In this document: positions 50,634 through 57,861 of the stretch, piece after piece
Layout: every line of letters starts with the position of its first letter
Numbering within the stretch: position 1 is the first letter of the stretch
Source: Pirellulales bacterium
GTDB lineage: Bacteria; Planctomycetota; Planctomycetia; Pirellulales; Thermoguttaceae
Assembly (NCBI GenBank): GCA_016936015.1
Contig: JAFGPV010000127.1
Location: 1-63,551 of the forward strand
Reading direction: 5' to 3'
Length of the DNA: 63,551 nt
Notes under the pieces: generated by a model
The model's database searches: none
Told to the model about the DNA's origin: nothing
What the model saw: only the letters and a program-made list of their open reading frames with translations
Program-made: the position numbers and the translations under genes

Positions 50634-51452
50634 ATGTCCAGAAAGGCGTTTCTGCGTTGCCTCCCGCGAGGAGTGCTCTTGTCGGTCTTCCTCGCCGGAT
50701 CGAGTTGGTTGGTGGCCGACGGCGAACCGATCCAGAAACGGGGACCGTCTTCCCCGACGCCGTCAGCGGTGGATATGTTCCAGGCGATGAAGGACGGAAA
50801 GATCGCCGTCAAATTCATTCCCCAGGATGCGACGCAGTGCCGCGTCTTCGTGGAAAACAAGACCGACAAACCGCTGAGCGTCAAGCTGCCGGCGGCCTTT
50901 GCCGGCGTGCCGGTCCTCGCTCAGATCGGAGGACCCGTCGGCGGTATCGGCGGCGGCGGCGGGCGCCGAAGCGGCAACTCGGGCAACAACAGCGGGCAAA
51001 ATCAATCCGTCGGCGGGGGGATGATGGGCGGCATGGGCGGCGGCTTTATGAACATCCCGCCCGAAAAAGTCCTCCCCGTGAAAGTCCCCATCGTCTGTCT
51101 GGAACACGGCAAAAAAGATCCCCGGCCCTCGGTCCCTTACGAAATCCGCCCCCTGGAAAGCTTCACCAAAAAATCGGGCGTCAAGGAACTGCTGCAGATG
51201 CTCGGCTCGGGCCAAGTCAACCAGCGCGCCGTCCAGGCGGCCGCCTGGCACCTGAACAACGACTTGAGTTGGCAGGAACTCGCCGGTAAAGTGGGAAAAC
51301 GTCACGTCACCGGCGCCCGGACGCCTTACTTCAGCCGCCAGGAAATCCAGGTCGGGATGACGCTCGCCTCTTCGGCGCGGAGACTGGCGGAAGAAAACAA
51401 AAAAACGGAAAAAGCCGACAGCCCCGGCCCGTCGCTCCAATCGAAACGATGA
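50634..51452 (+). CDS. Secreted glycine-rich protein of unknown function
   Basis: I do not recognise this family. The 272-residue protein starts with a signal peptide (MSRKAFLRCLPRGVLLSVFLAGSSWLVADG), then a beta-rich segment resembling an intracellular-protein-interaction sandwich (KIAVKFIPQDATQCRVFVENKTDKPLSVKLP), a Gly/Ser/Asn-rich low-complexity stretch, and an alpha-helical C-terminal part (LLQMLGSGQVNQRAVQAAAWHLNNDLSWQELAGKVG). The ATG at 50634 follows TGGAGG. Its stop overlaps the rsfS start (ATGA), so translation of rsfS is probably coupled to it. Confidence 0.75.
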   Translation: MSRKAFLRCLPRGVLLSVFLAGSSWLVADGEPIQKRGPSSPTPSAVDMFQAMKDGKIAVKFIPQDATQCRVFVENKTDKPLSVKLPAAFAGVPVLAQIGGPVGGIGGGGGRRSGNSGNNSGQNQSVGGGMMGGMGGGFMNIPPEKVLPVKVPIVCLEHGKKDPRPSVPYEIRPLESFTKKSGVKELLQMLGSGQVNQRAVQAAAWHLNNDLSWQELAGKVGKRHVTGARTPYFSRQEIQVGMTLASSARRLAEENKKTEKADSPGPSLQSKR

Positions 51453-51865
51453 AAATTCACGCGAAGTCCCCGTCGGAGCGTCCTCGATCCGTCTCAAAAC
51501 ATCTGAAGGAATCTGCCCTTCAGCGCGCCGTGCTGGCCGCCCGGACCGCCGAGGACAACCGCGGCACCGATGTCGTGGTCCTCGACATGCGCGAGCTGAC
51601 CAGCCTGTTCGACTTCTTCGTCATCGCCAGCGGCACCAGCCGGCGGCAGCTCCATGCCATCAGCGAAGAGATCGACCGCGTCCTCGAGCAGGAACTCCAC
51701 GACCGCCGGCTGGGCATCGAAGGCTACGAAGAGAGCCGCTGGATCCTGTTGGATTACGGCGACGTGGTGGTCCACCTCTTCGAGCCGGAAACCCGGGCCT
51801 ACTACGCGCTGGAAGATCTCTGGGGCCAGGCCCGGCCGATCCCGTGGAATAACAGCGCGGAATAA
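51449..51865 (+). CDS. rsfS: Ribosome silencing factor RsfS
   Basis: RsfS binds ribosomal protein uL14 and blocks subunit joining when nutrients are scarce. The 138-residue protein shows the family core: DVVVLDMRELTSLFDFFVIASGTSRRQLHAISEEI and WILLDYGDVVVHLFEPETRAYYALEDLWGQA. The ATG overlaps the preceding stop codon by four bases. A small hairpin (51871-51889) follows the stop. Confidence 0.95.
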   Translation: MKIHAKSPSERPRSVSKHLKESALQRAVLAARTAEDNRGTDVVVLDMRELTSLFDFFVIASGTSRRQLHAISEEIDRVLEQELHDRRLGIEGYEESRWILLDYGDVVVHLFEPETRAYYALEDLWGQARPIPWNNSAE

Positions 51866-51870
51866 TGTCA

Positions 51871-51889
51871 AAGCGGCATCTTGCCGCTT
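51871..51889. terminator. Hairpin after rsfS
   Basis: AAGCGGCA-tct-TGCCGCTT lies 5 bases past the rsfS stop. There is no T-run, so it may be a weak terminator, an mRNA 3' stabiliser or a dispersed palindrome. Confidence 0.4.
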
Positions 51890-52316
51890 CCGGTCGATTA
51901 AACGGGTGGCCGCGATAGCTCTGCGATCGAGGTGTCGAAGGCACAAGAGGCGGGGGAAATGGCCCCGCAATGACTCTTGTGGCTGTACTGTTCCTCCAGA
52001 ACGGCCGATCGCCCCGCCGTCTGCACCTCTATATCACCACCAAGTCATTCGCAAACAGCGAGTCAACCGCCGCCGACTGCCTCCGGTGCTCTTCCGCGTC
52101 CCGCCTTCTCGTTCGGGCCAGCAACACGTCCCGCAACCAATCACCCTCCATCGGCGTCATCCTCGGCGAAGAATTGTCCCTCAGGGCAAATGTAGTTTTC
52201 CAACGGGAATTGCAATTTGGTTGCGAGATCATCGGCAGAAAAACGGTCGATGCCGACGACTTCGGTTGCGGCTCGGCAAGCGAGCTAGTAGTCTGACGCT
52301 CTTTCACTGTGGAGTT

Positions 52317-52380
52317 GGGTGCCACTGCTGGCTTGTCCAGCAGTGCCGAAACACGGTTGGCCAAGCCAATCGTGGCACCC
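52317..52380. repeat. GGGTGCCAC...GTGGCACCC palindromic element
   Basis: The 64-bp element shares GGGTGCC termini with the copies at 1939 and 29935. Its left half folds as CACTGCTGG-cttgt-CCAGCAGTG and its right half as TTGGCC-aa-GCCAA. It is probably a sister family with different stems. Confidence 0.7.
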
Positions 52381-52488
52381 GACAAATACAGTGTGTCGGA
52401 CAGCGAAATCCTCTTGGTTTTCACCCGGCGGACAAACCGCAAAACCCCCTGCTTCGACGTTGAAAACCAACCGAATCCGAAAATCCCC

Positions 52489-52517
52489 TTGCAAATGGGC
52501 CACCGCGTTGATATAAT
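52489..52517 (+). promoter_or_regulatory. Consensus-like sigma-70 promoter without a clear gene
   Basis: TTGCAA and TATAAT are separated by exactly 17 bases. Downstream there is a TTTCCCC-tcgac-GGGGAAA hairpin near 52560-52580 but no plausible protein frame. It may drive a small RNA, or be chance in an AT-richer patch. Confidence 0.4.
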
Positions 52518-52767
52518 GTACAAACGTATATGTTCCCTTTGCAGACATTCGGTTGGCCACGTTTCCCCTCGACGGGGAAAGTGTCGCCCGCCACACCCCC
52601 CTAATGAAGATGCCCGCCGCTTCGAATTGCCCGTTTTGCTCCTCTGTTGACCAAAATATTTGATCCCATGTTGGTAACCGCCCCCGCCGGCCCTGTGCCG
52701 GCGGAGCGAATGATTGACCACTACAATGACGTGAAGCTTGAAATAATAACCGATTGACTGGAAAAGG

Positions 52768-52987
52768 TTTAAGCTGCAAAGCAGCGTACCATGACAGCCC
52801 AGGGCGGAGCGAAGCGCAGCCCTGGGGAAAGAATTCGCATCGAATATCAAGCCCTGAAAGGGCGAGCTAACCTAGGAATAATCTTAGCGCGCCCCTTTCA
52901 GGACTCCCTGATCGGCAGTAACCCTCTTTCCCAGGGCTGCGCTACGCTTCGCCCTGGGCAGGCGTAATACGCCGCTCCGCGGCTTAA
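52768..52987. mobile_element. Transposase-less RAYT-type inverted repeat pair
   Basis: GCCCAGGGCGGAGCGAAGCG with CCCTGAAAGGGCG on the left faces CGCCCCTTTCAGG and CGCTTCGCCCTGGGC on the right, about 220 bp in all. The arms are the same family as those around the transposase at 36.2-36.9 kb, including the terminal GCCGCG...CCGCGGC motif, but no coding sequence lies between them. This looks like a non-autonomous derivative. Confidence 0.8.
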
Positions 52988-53387
52988 TCCAATAATCTAA
53001 ATAACTTGAGTAACCAAACTTAGTGCCATTGACCACTACGCAATCTGGTAACACCAACCAGTGCCTTACCAACCCGCAACAATTCAATCCCGCCTGTAAT
53101 CCCCGTGGCAAAAAATCGACCCTGAGAAATCCCGTATTTCCCGGGAAAAATAAAAAAGCCGCCTCGTTCAAGGTATTTAAAATGCGTAAAAAACCCATAC
53201 CGCCAAACCGGGCAAAAATTCGCCGGACCTCGGAAAACACCGGGCGAAACCGCCCTGACACCCCCGAAGTGCTCAACAATTCACCCACAACAATTCCCGT
53301 GCGGTCCCGTAAAATCCGGCACTTGAAGACCCTGTATTGTGCAACAATTCAGCCCGAAAAGGAGCAAAAATTACCTTGTCCACCCTC

Positions 53388-53452
53388 GTTCCCAAGCCGG
53401 CGCTTGGGAACCAGGAACGCGGCTCGGGTTCCGAAACTGGAGTTTCGGAACC
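53388..53452. repeat. Paired hairpins GTTCCCAAGC / GGTTCCGAAACT
   Basis: GTTCCCAAGC...GCTTGGGAAC (53388-53411) is followed by GGTTCCGAAACT-g-AGTTTCGGAACC (53428-53452). This is a widespread dispersed palindrome type. It ends about 60 bp before the argS start. Confidence 0.8.
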
Positions 53453-53513
53453 AGGATAAGAGCAAACCATTCCGCATTCATCATTCCACATTTCTCTGCT
53501 ATGCTGTTGGACT

Positions 53514-55481
53514 ATGAATATTCTCCAAGAACTCCAAGCCCGATTCCGCGCCGCGTTGGTTGGTCTGAGCGATGCGTCCGACGCGGACCTCGACCTGATC
53601 CGTCCCGCCCAGGACCCGAAGTTCGGCGATTACCAGGCGAACCTGGCCATGCCGCTGGGCAAGCGGCTCGGCCGGCCACCCCGGGACGTGGCGGCCGAGA
53701 TCCTGGGGCGGCTCGACGCGGCCGATCTGTGCCATCCGCCCGAGGTCGCCGGTCCCGGGTTTATCAACCTTCGGCTGAAGGACGATTATTTCATTCCGCA
53801 CCTTCAGGCGGCCGTTGGCGACCAGCGCTTGGGCGTCGCCCCGGTGGAAAAGCCCCGCACCTTCGTGATCGACTACTCCGCCCCCAACGTGGCCAAGCCG
53901 ATGCACGTCGGCCACATCCGCTCGACGGTCATCGGCGACGCCCTGTGCCGCACCCTCCGGTTCCTCGGGCATCGGGTCATCAGCGACAACCACATCGGCG
54001 ACTGGGGCACCCAGTTCGGGATGATCCTCTACGGCTACAAGCATTTTCTTGACGCTGCGGCGTACAAGAATAATCCCGTTGCGGAACTGGCCCGGCTCTA
54101 TCGTTTGGTAAGTCTCGTTATGGAGTATTATGGTATTCTTGATAACTTGCCAGTTTTAGAAAAAGAGATTCAAAAACAACAAAAAATTCTGGAAAAACTC
54201 AAATTAGAAGATCAGAACAACAAAAAAATAATCGAGAAAATCAAAGAGCAAGATGATAAGGTTAAAGAACTGAGAAGTACTTGGGTATTTGATAATGCTA
54301 CCAGAATTTGGCTCGAAAATGGATCAACAACACCGGATATATCAAAACTGATCCCTGAACATAAGGAAATAAGATCAGATGTCCTGGCCGAGACGGCCAA
54401 GCTCCACGCGGGCGATCCGGAAAACCGTAAGCTCTGGCAGGAGTTCCTGCCCGCCTGCGAGGACGAAATCAACCGCATCTACGGCCGATTGGGCATTCGC
54501 TTCGATCACACGCTGGGCGAGAGTTTTTACGAGGATCGGCTGGCCGGCGTGGTTGAAGAGCTTGTCAACAAGGGGATCGCCCGCGAGAGCGACGGCGCGC
54601 TGTGCATCTTCTTTCCCGGCGAGAAAGTGCCGATGCTCATCCGCAAACAGGACGGCGCCTTTCTCTACGCCACCACCGACTTGGCCACCATCCGCTATCG
54701 GATGGAGCAATTCCATCCGGATGCGATCCTCTACGTGGTCGATCACCGCCAGTCGATGCACTTCAAGCATTTATTCGAGGCGGCCCGGCTGTGGGGCTAC
54801 GGTGACGTCGAATTGCAGCACGTCAGCTTCGGCACGGTGCTGGGCGAAGATAATCGGCCGTTCAAGACGCGGTCCGGCGACACCGTGGGCCTGGAAAGCC
54901 TTTTGGATGAAGCAGTGCTCAGGGCGGGCGAGATCGTTTCGGCCAACGACGACGCCAAGCCCGACGGCCCGGAGCTTCCGCCGGAGCGCCGCCGTGAAAT
55001 CGCCGAGATCGTCGGTATCGGGGCGCTGAAGTACGCCGACCTGTCCCAGAATCGCACCAGCGACTACGTCTTCAGCTACGACAAGATGCTGGCGATGAAC
55101 GGGAACACGGCCACGTACATGCAGTACGCCTACGCCCGAGTCCGCAGCATCTTCGCCAAAGGAAACGTCGACGCGGCGGAGCTCCGCCGGTCGGGGGCCG
55201 AAATCGTCTTGCCCACTCCCGCCGAACGCGCCCTGGCGCTGGAAATCCTCCGCTTTCCCGAGGCCCTCGATCGGGCCGCGGCCGACTATCGCCCCCACCA
55301 GCTCACGGCGTATCTCTTCGATCTGGCCAACCGTTACTCGACCTTCTTCGAGAACTGCCCCGTCCTCCGCGCCGAGACCGACGCCCTGCGCCGCAGCCGC
55401 CTGCTGCTTTGCGACCTGACGGCCCGGACGATCGGGAAGGGATTGGAGTTGCTGGGGATCAAGGTGGTGGAAAAAATGTGA
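53514..55481 (+). CDS. argS: Arginyl-tRNA synthetase with an AT-rich internal segment
   Basis: ArgS charges tRNA-Arg. The 655-residue protein has the N-terminal Add-1 domain, the HIGH motif as HVGH in APNVAKPMHVGHIRSTVIGD, the DNHIGDWGTQFGMI motif, and the C-terminal DALR anticodon domain (MQYAYARVRSIFAKG onward). Between residues about 199 and 288 an extended coiled-coil (LEKEIQKQQKILEKLKLEDQ) replaces the shorter usual linker. The DNA for it (about 54107-54378) is strongly AT-rich and uses AGA, ATA, TTA and GTA codons, unlike the rest of the gene. This suggests a mosaic gene. A GGTG-like ribosome site is not obvious before the ATG. Confidence 0.96.
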   Translation: MNILQELQARFRAALVGLSDASDADLDLIRPAQDPKFGDYQANLAMPLGKRLGRPPRDVAAEILGRLDAADLCHPPEVAGPGFINLRLKDDYFIPHLQAAVGDQRLGVAPVEKPRTFVIDYSAPNVAKPMHVGHIRSTVIGDALCRTLRFLGHRVISDNHIGDWGTQFGMILYGYKHFLDAAAYKNNPVAELARLYRLVSLVMEYYGILDNLPVLEKEIQKQQKILEKLKLEDQNNKKIIEKIKEQDDKVKELRSTWVFDNATRIWLENGSTTPDISKLIPEHKEIRSDVLAETAKLHAGDPENRKLWQEFLPACEDEINRIYGRLGIRFDHTLGESFYEDRLAGVVEELVNKGIARESDGALCIFFPGEKVPMLIRKQDGAFLYATTDLATIRYRMEQFHPDAILYVVDHRQSMHFKHLFEAARLWGYGDVELQHVSFGTVLGEDNRPFKTRSGDTVGLESLLDEAVLRAGEIVSANDDAKPDGPELPPERRREIAEIVGIGALKYADLSQNRTSDYVFSYDKMLAMNGNTATYMQYAYARVRSIFAKGNVDAAELRRSGAEIVLPTPAERALALEILRFPEALDRAAADYRPHQLTAYLFDLANRYSTFFENCPVLRAETDALRRSRLLLCDLTARTIGKGLELLGIKVVEKM

Positions 55482-55622
55482 CCGGAATGAACCCGGTTTT
55501 TCACCGTTCCTTTTCGGAATGTGCCGCCCCGGCGGGCGAAAAAAGGACCTGACGGTAGAAGCGGTACATGCTAGAATTTAAAAAGATGCTTTCATTCGTA
55601 ACGCCACTCCGGGGAGAATAAT

Positions 55623-56309
55623 ATGTCGGGTTCCCTCTCCTCCGATAAATACGCCCACGCCGTTGCGGAGTACAACCGGCAGGCCCGCCGGAGCGACGGC
55701 GAGCAGGTCGTCCCCTGTCTGGCTACCGGACTGGCGCAGATCCGCGACACGCTCTATCCGCGGCTGCACCAGGACGTGGAGCGGCACGTGGGCCAGGATT
55801 CGATGCGGATGCCGGTTTCCGCGCTTCGGGCGGCGCAGCAGGCGCTGCGGGAGATCAATCTCTATGAAGCCGTCGAAGCGGCCGAAGCGGCCGCCCGGTT
55901 CGGGTATCTCTCCACGCCGCGGCCCTGGCTCGCCCCGTGGCTGGCCCGGCTCCTGATGTGTGAAGAAAACCTGGATGAAGAGACGCAACGCCGCTTGGCG
56001 ATCTGTCAGTCCCAGAAACCCGATCAGCGCCACTGCACCTTCCTCGACGCCCTGGCCCGCGTCTTGCCGCAATCCGTGGAGGCCCCGTTGGTGTTGTTCC
56101 GTCTGCTGCCGCTGGCGATTCAGATTACGGTGGCCCAGGCGTTTGTCGATCAGGAACGGGCCGCCCAACTCCGCCGCGAACAGATCGCCGTGCTGCCGGC
56201 CATCGCCGATTGTCCCCACTGCCACGGCCGGGTGATGGAATCGGTGGAAGCCTGCCCCGCCTGCGGCAATCCCTTGTGGAAATACGAGTGGCTGCGCGCG
56301 GTCGATTAG
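55623..56309 (+). CDS. Zinc-ribbon protein of unknown function
   Basis: No family is recognised. The 228-residue, mostly helical, soluble protein ends in a rubredoxin-like zinc ribbon: CPHCHGRVMESVEACPACGNPLWKYEWLRAVD, with CxxC pairs 13 residues apart. The helical body includes ALRAAQQALREINLYEAVEAAEAAARFGYL and the hydrophobic LVLFRLLPLAIQITVAQAFVDQERA. GGGGAG lies ahead of the ATG. It is convergent with the BlaI-type repressor, whose stop is 12 bp away. A role in nucleic-acid or protein binding is only a guess from the ribbon. Confidence 0.72.
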   Translation: MSGSLSSDKYAHAVAEYNRQARRSDGEQVVPCLATGLAQIRDTLYPRLHQDVERHVGQDSMRMPVSALRAAQQALREINLYEAVEAAEAAARFGYLSTPRPWLAPWLARLLMCEENLDEETQRRLAICQSQKPDQRHCTFLDALARVLPQSVEAPLVLFRLLPLAIQITVAQAFVDQERAAQLRREQIAVLPAIADCPHCHGRVMESVEACPACGNPLWKYEWLRAVD

Positions 56310-56320
56310 TGTGCCCCGCT

Positions 56321-56713
56321 TTAGCCTTGTTTCCGCGCTTGATCAATCAGCTTCCGCAGGTGCGCGAAATCCTCGTCGGTCAGACTTTCGCCCGCCACGT
56401 CCAACAGGGCCACCATGGCGTCGGAGGCCCGGCCGCCGAACAAATTCGCCAGCAACCGCCGGAGCACCGACTTCTGGGCCTTTTCCTTGGAGGCCACCGC
56501 CCGATAGAGATACCGTTTCCCTTCGCGGCGAAAGCTGAGTACGCCCTTTTGCACGAGCATCCCCAGCATCGCCCGAACGGCCGAGTAGCTGGGCGGATCG
56601 GGGAGTTCCGCCATCACGGTCGAGACCGAGGCCTCTCCCCGCCGATAGACGGCCTCGACGATCTGACGCTCCCGTTTGCCCAAGTCAAACAGGGAATCGG
56701 TATGTGCATGCAT
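56321..56713 (-). CDS. BlaI/MecI/CopY-type transcriptional repressor
   Basis: This 130-residue winged-helix protein matches the BlaI family: LGKRERQIVEAVYRRGEASVSTVMAELPDPPSYSAVRAMLGMLVQKGVLSFRREGKRYLYRAVASKEKA is the DNA-binding domain, followed by the dimerisation helices (LRRLLANLFGGRASDAMVALLD). Such repressors are released by cleavage through a BlaR/MecR-type membrane peptidase, but no such gene is adjacent. Its own promoter holds a perfect dyad overlapping the -10 box, so it probably represses itself; other targets are unknown. Confidence 0.92.
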   Translation of the reverse strand: MHAHTDSLFDLGKRERQIVEAVYRRGEASVSTVMAELPDPPSYSAVRAMLGMLVQKGVLSFRREGKRYLYRAVASKEKAQKSVLRRLLANLFGGRASDAMVALLDVAGESLTDEDFAHLRKLIDQARKQG

Positions 56714-56756
56714 AAGAAACGCTCCCCTCCGAAACGCTTGAGAACCAACATGTGCT

Positions 56757-56787
56757 ATTATACTAGCAGTATGCCGGGTTCTGTCAA
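56757..56787 (-). promoter_or_regulatory. Promoter of the BlaI-type gene with overlapping operator
   Basis: On the minus strand TTGACA (56787-56782) and TATAAT (56762-56757) are separated by 19 bases. The spacer and -10 box carry the perfect dyad ATACT-gct-AGTAT (56760-56772). ACT/AGT dyads fit BlaI-family operators. Both boxes match consensus but the spacing is two bases longer than usual. Confidence 0.7.
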
Positions 56788-57097
56788 GGAGGTGTTTTTA
56801 AGTTTTTTTTCAAGAAGGTGCGAGTCGGCTCGTCCTTAAGCCCGGCTATTTCCGGGGCCGAGGACGGCCCGGCCCACGTGCAAACTCTGCTTGTTTTTTC
56901 TAATTCCTTCAACAAGCAAGATTTTCCCCGTCGGAATACTTTTCTCCGTTTCCATCCGCTTTTGGAATCTCCGGGCACAAAATCGTGGAAATTCGCTCTC
57001 AATCGATTTTGACAATAGGTTCAGAGAAACCCAACGGCCGAAATAAGCTATAGCCTTTGTAGCTCTCTTGCGGGAAGAAGCATTAAGGAGAAGAAGA
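56788..57097. other. Intergenic region between divergent BlaI-type and Cys-rich genes
   Basis: No gene is seen. It contains a GGCCGAGGACGGCC-like palindrome near 56860-56880 related to the one at 28820, then AT-rich sequence that should hold the promoter of the Cys-rich protein. AAGGAGAAGAAG precedes the start at 57098. Confidence 0.5.
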
Positions 57098-57583
57098 ATG
57101 CGAGTTCTTATATTAACCCTTCTAACGGTAATGGGGATGATGATCGTCCCGGCCGGGATTTTTGCCGGGTGTTCTTGCGGCGGCGTATCGGCCGGGAATT
57201 ATTACGCCTACTGCGGACCGGCCTGCTATGGGCCGCCGGGATTTTGCCTGGTGCCGGGATGTTGCGAGTGTCCTCCCACGGCCTGCGACAACGCCTGGGC
57301 GGGTTATTGTCAGGAAAAGGCCCGATGGCAGGCGTTTTGGACGCGGGTCGGCACGCCGCGTCCGCCGCGGATACCACGGCACTGTTATTGCTGGGATCTG
57401 CCGATGCCGGCTACCGAGAAGGAGTGTGATCGCGCCCCGTCGGAAACGCCTTTGGAAGAGACGTCGCCCGAGCCGGCATCCTCCACGGTTCCTGGAATTC
57501 TCCCGTCTCCGCCCTCGTTGCCGGTCCCCGCGGTTCCGCCGGAGCGGACCACGCGAAGGGTCTATTCCCCCTGGATGCGGTAA
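57098..57583 (+). CDS. Cysteine-rich exported protein
   Basis: This 161-residue protein has a signal peptide (MRVLILTLLTVMGMMIVPAGIFA) and a cysteine- and aromatic-rich mature part (CSCGGVSAGNYYAYCGPACY, CLVPGCCECPPTAC), then a Pro/Glu/Ser-rich tail that ends RRVYSPWMR. I know no biochemical function. Similar Cys/Gly/Tyr-rich small exported proteins are common in planctomycetes, and the composition suggests a disulphide-linked surface or wall component. The ATG at 57098 follows AAGGAGAAGAAG. Two hairpins, the second a strong terminator, follow the gene. Confidence 0.75.
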   Translation: MRVLILTLLTVMGMMIVPAGIFAGCSCGGVSAGNYYAYCGPACYGPPGFCLVPGCCECPPTACDNAWAGYCQEKARWQAFWTRVGTPRPPRIPRHCYCWDLPMPATEKECDRAPSETPLEETSPEPASSTVPGILPSPPSLPVPAVPPERTTRRVYSPWMR

Positions 57584-57663
57584 AACCGCGCTTTCCGTTA
57601 CGTTCCGCTCAAGAAGCATCCTCGTTTTTGCCGATATTACTGATCAGAACAGAGCCGGGAGGG

Positions 57664-57733
57664 CGGGACGGTTACCGTCCCGTTTCAGGATAAAGAACAT
57701 GGTAAGAACGGATTGCTTGCCATGTTCTTTTTT
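57664..57733 (+). terminator. Hairpin plus strong intrinsic terminator
   Basis: GGGACGG-tta-CCGTCCC at about 57665-57681 is followed by AAAGAACATGG...CCATGTTCTTTTTT (57692-57733), a long stem with a T6 tail. It should end transcription of the Cys-rich protein gene. Confidence 0.85.
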
Positions 57734-57779
57734 ATGCGCGGAGCGTTTTTCCTGCAAAGATGCCCTGAGCGCAAAAAAA

Positions 57780-57841
57780 GTCATCCTGAGCAGAAGGAAG
57801 GATCTCCTCCGTAAAGGATTCTTCGCTCCGCTCAGGATGAC
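57780..57841. repeat. GTCATCCTGAGC...GCTCAGGATGAC palindromic repeat
   Basis: Twelve-base terminal inverted repeats enclose GAAGGAAGGATC and GGATTCTTCGC. This is a repeat type seen in many bacterial genomes. It lies just past the TPR gene's stop on the minus strand. Confidence 0.85.
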
Positions 57842-57861
57842 AAGGAATTCGGGATGAATTC

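Larger units (their letters stand above)
51866..53513. other. 1.65-kb intergenic region filled with repeats
   Basis: No intact gene is supported, although a minus-strand frame spans 52029-52850. Contents in order: a hairpin after rsfS, a GGGTGCCAC palindrome (52317-52380), a consensus sigma-70-like promoter facing right (52489-52517), a transposase-less RAYT-type repeat pair (52768-52987), a C-rich stretch with four CAACAATTC motifs (53077-53350), and a double hairpin repeat (53388-53452) before argS. Confidence 0.6.

Noticed and set aside
52029-52850. A 273-codon minus-strand frame in the rsfS-argS gap
   Set aside because: It runs through several palindromic repeats, has no ribosome site or domain, and its composition is not gene-like.
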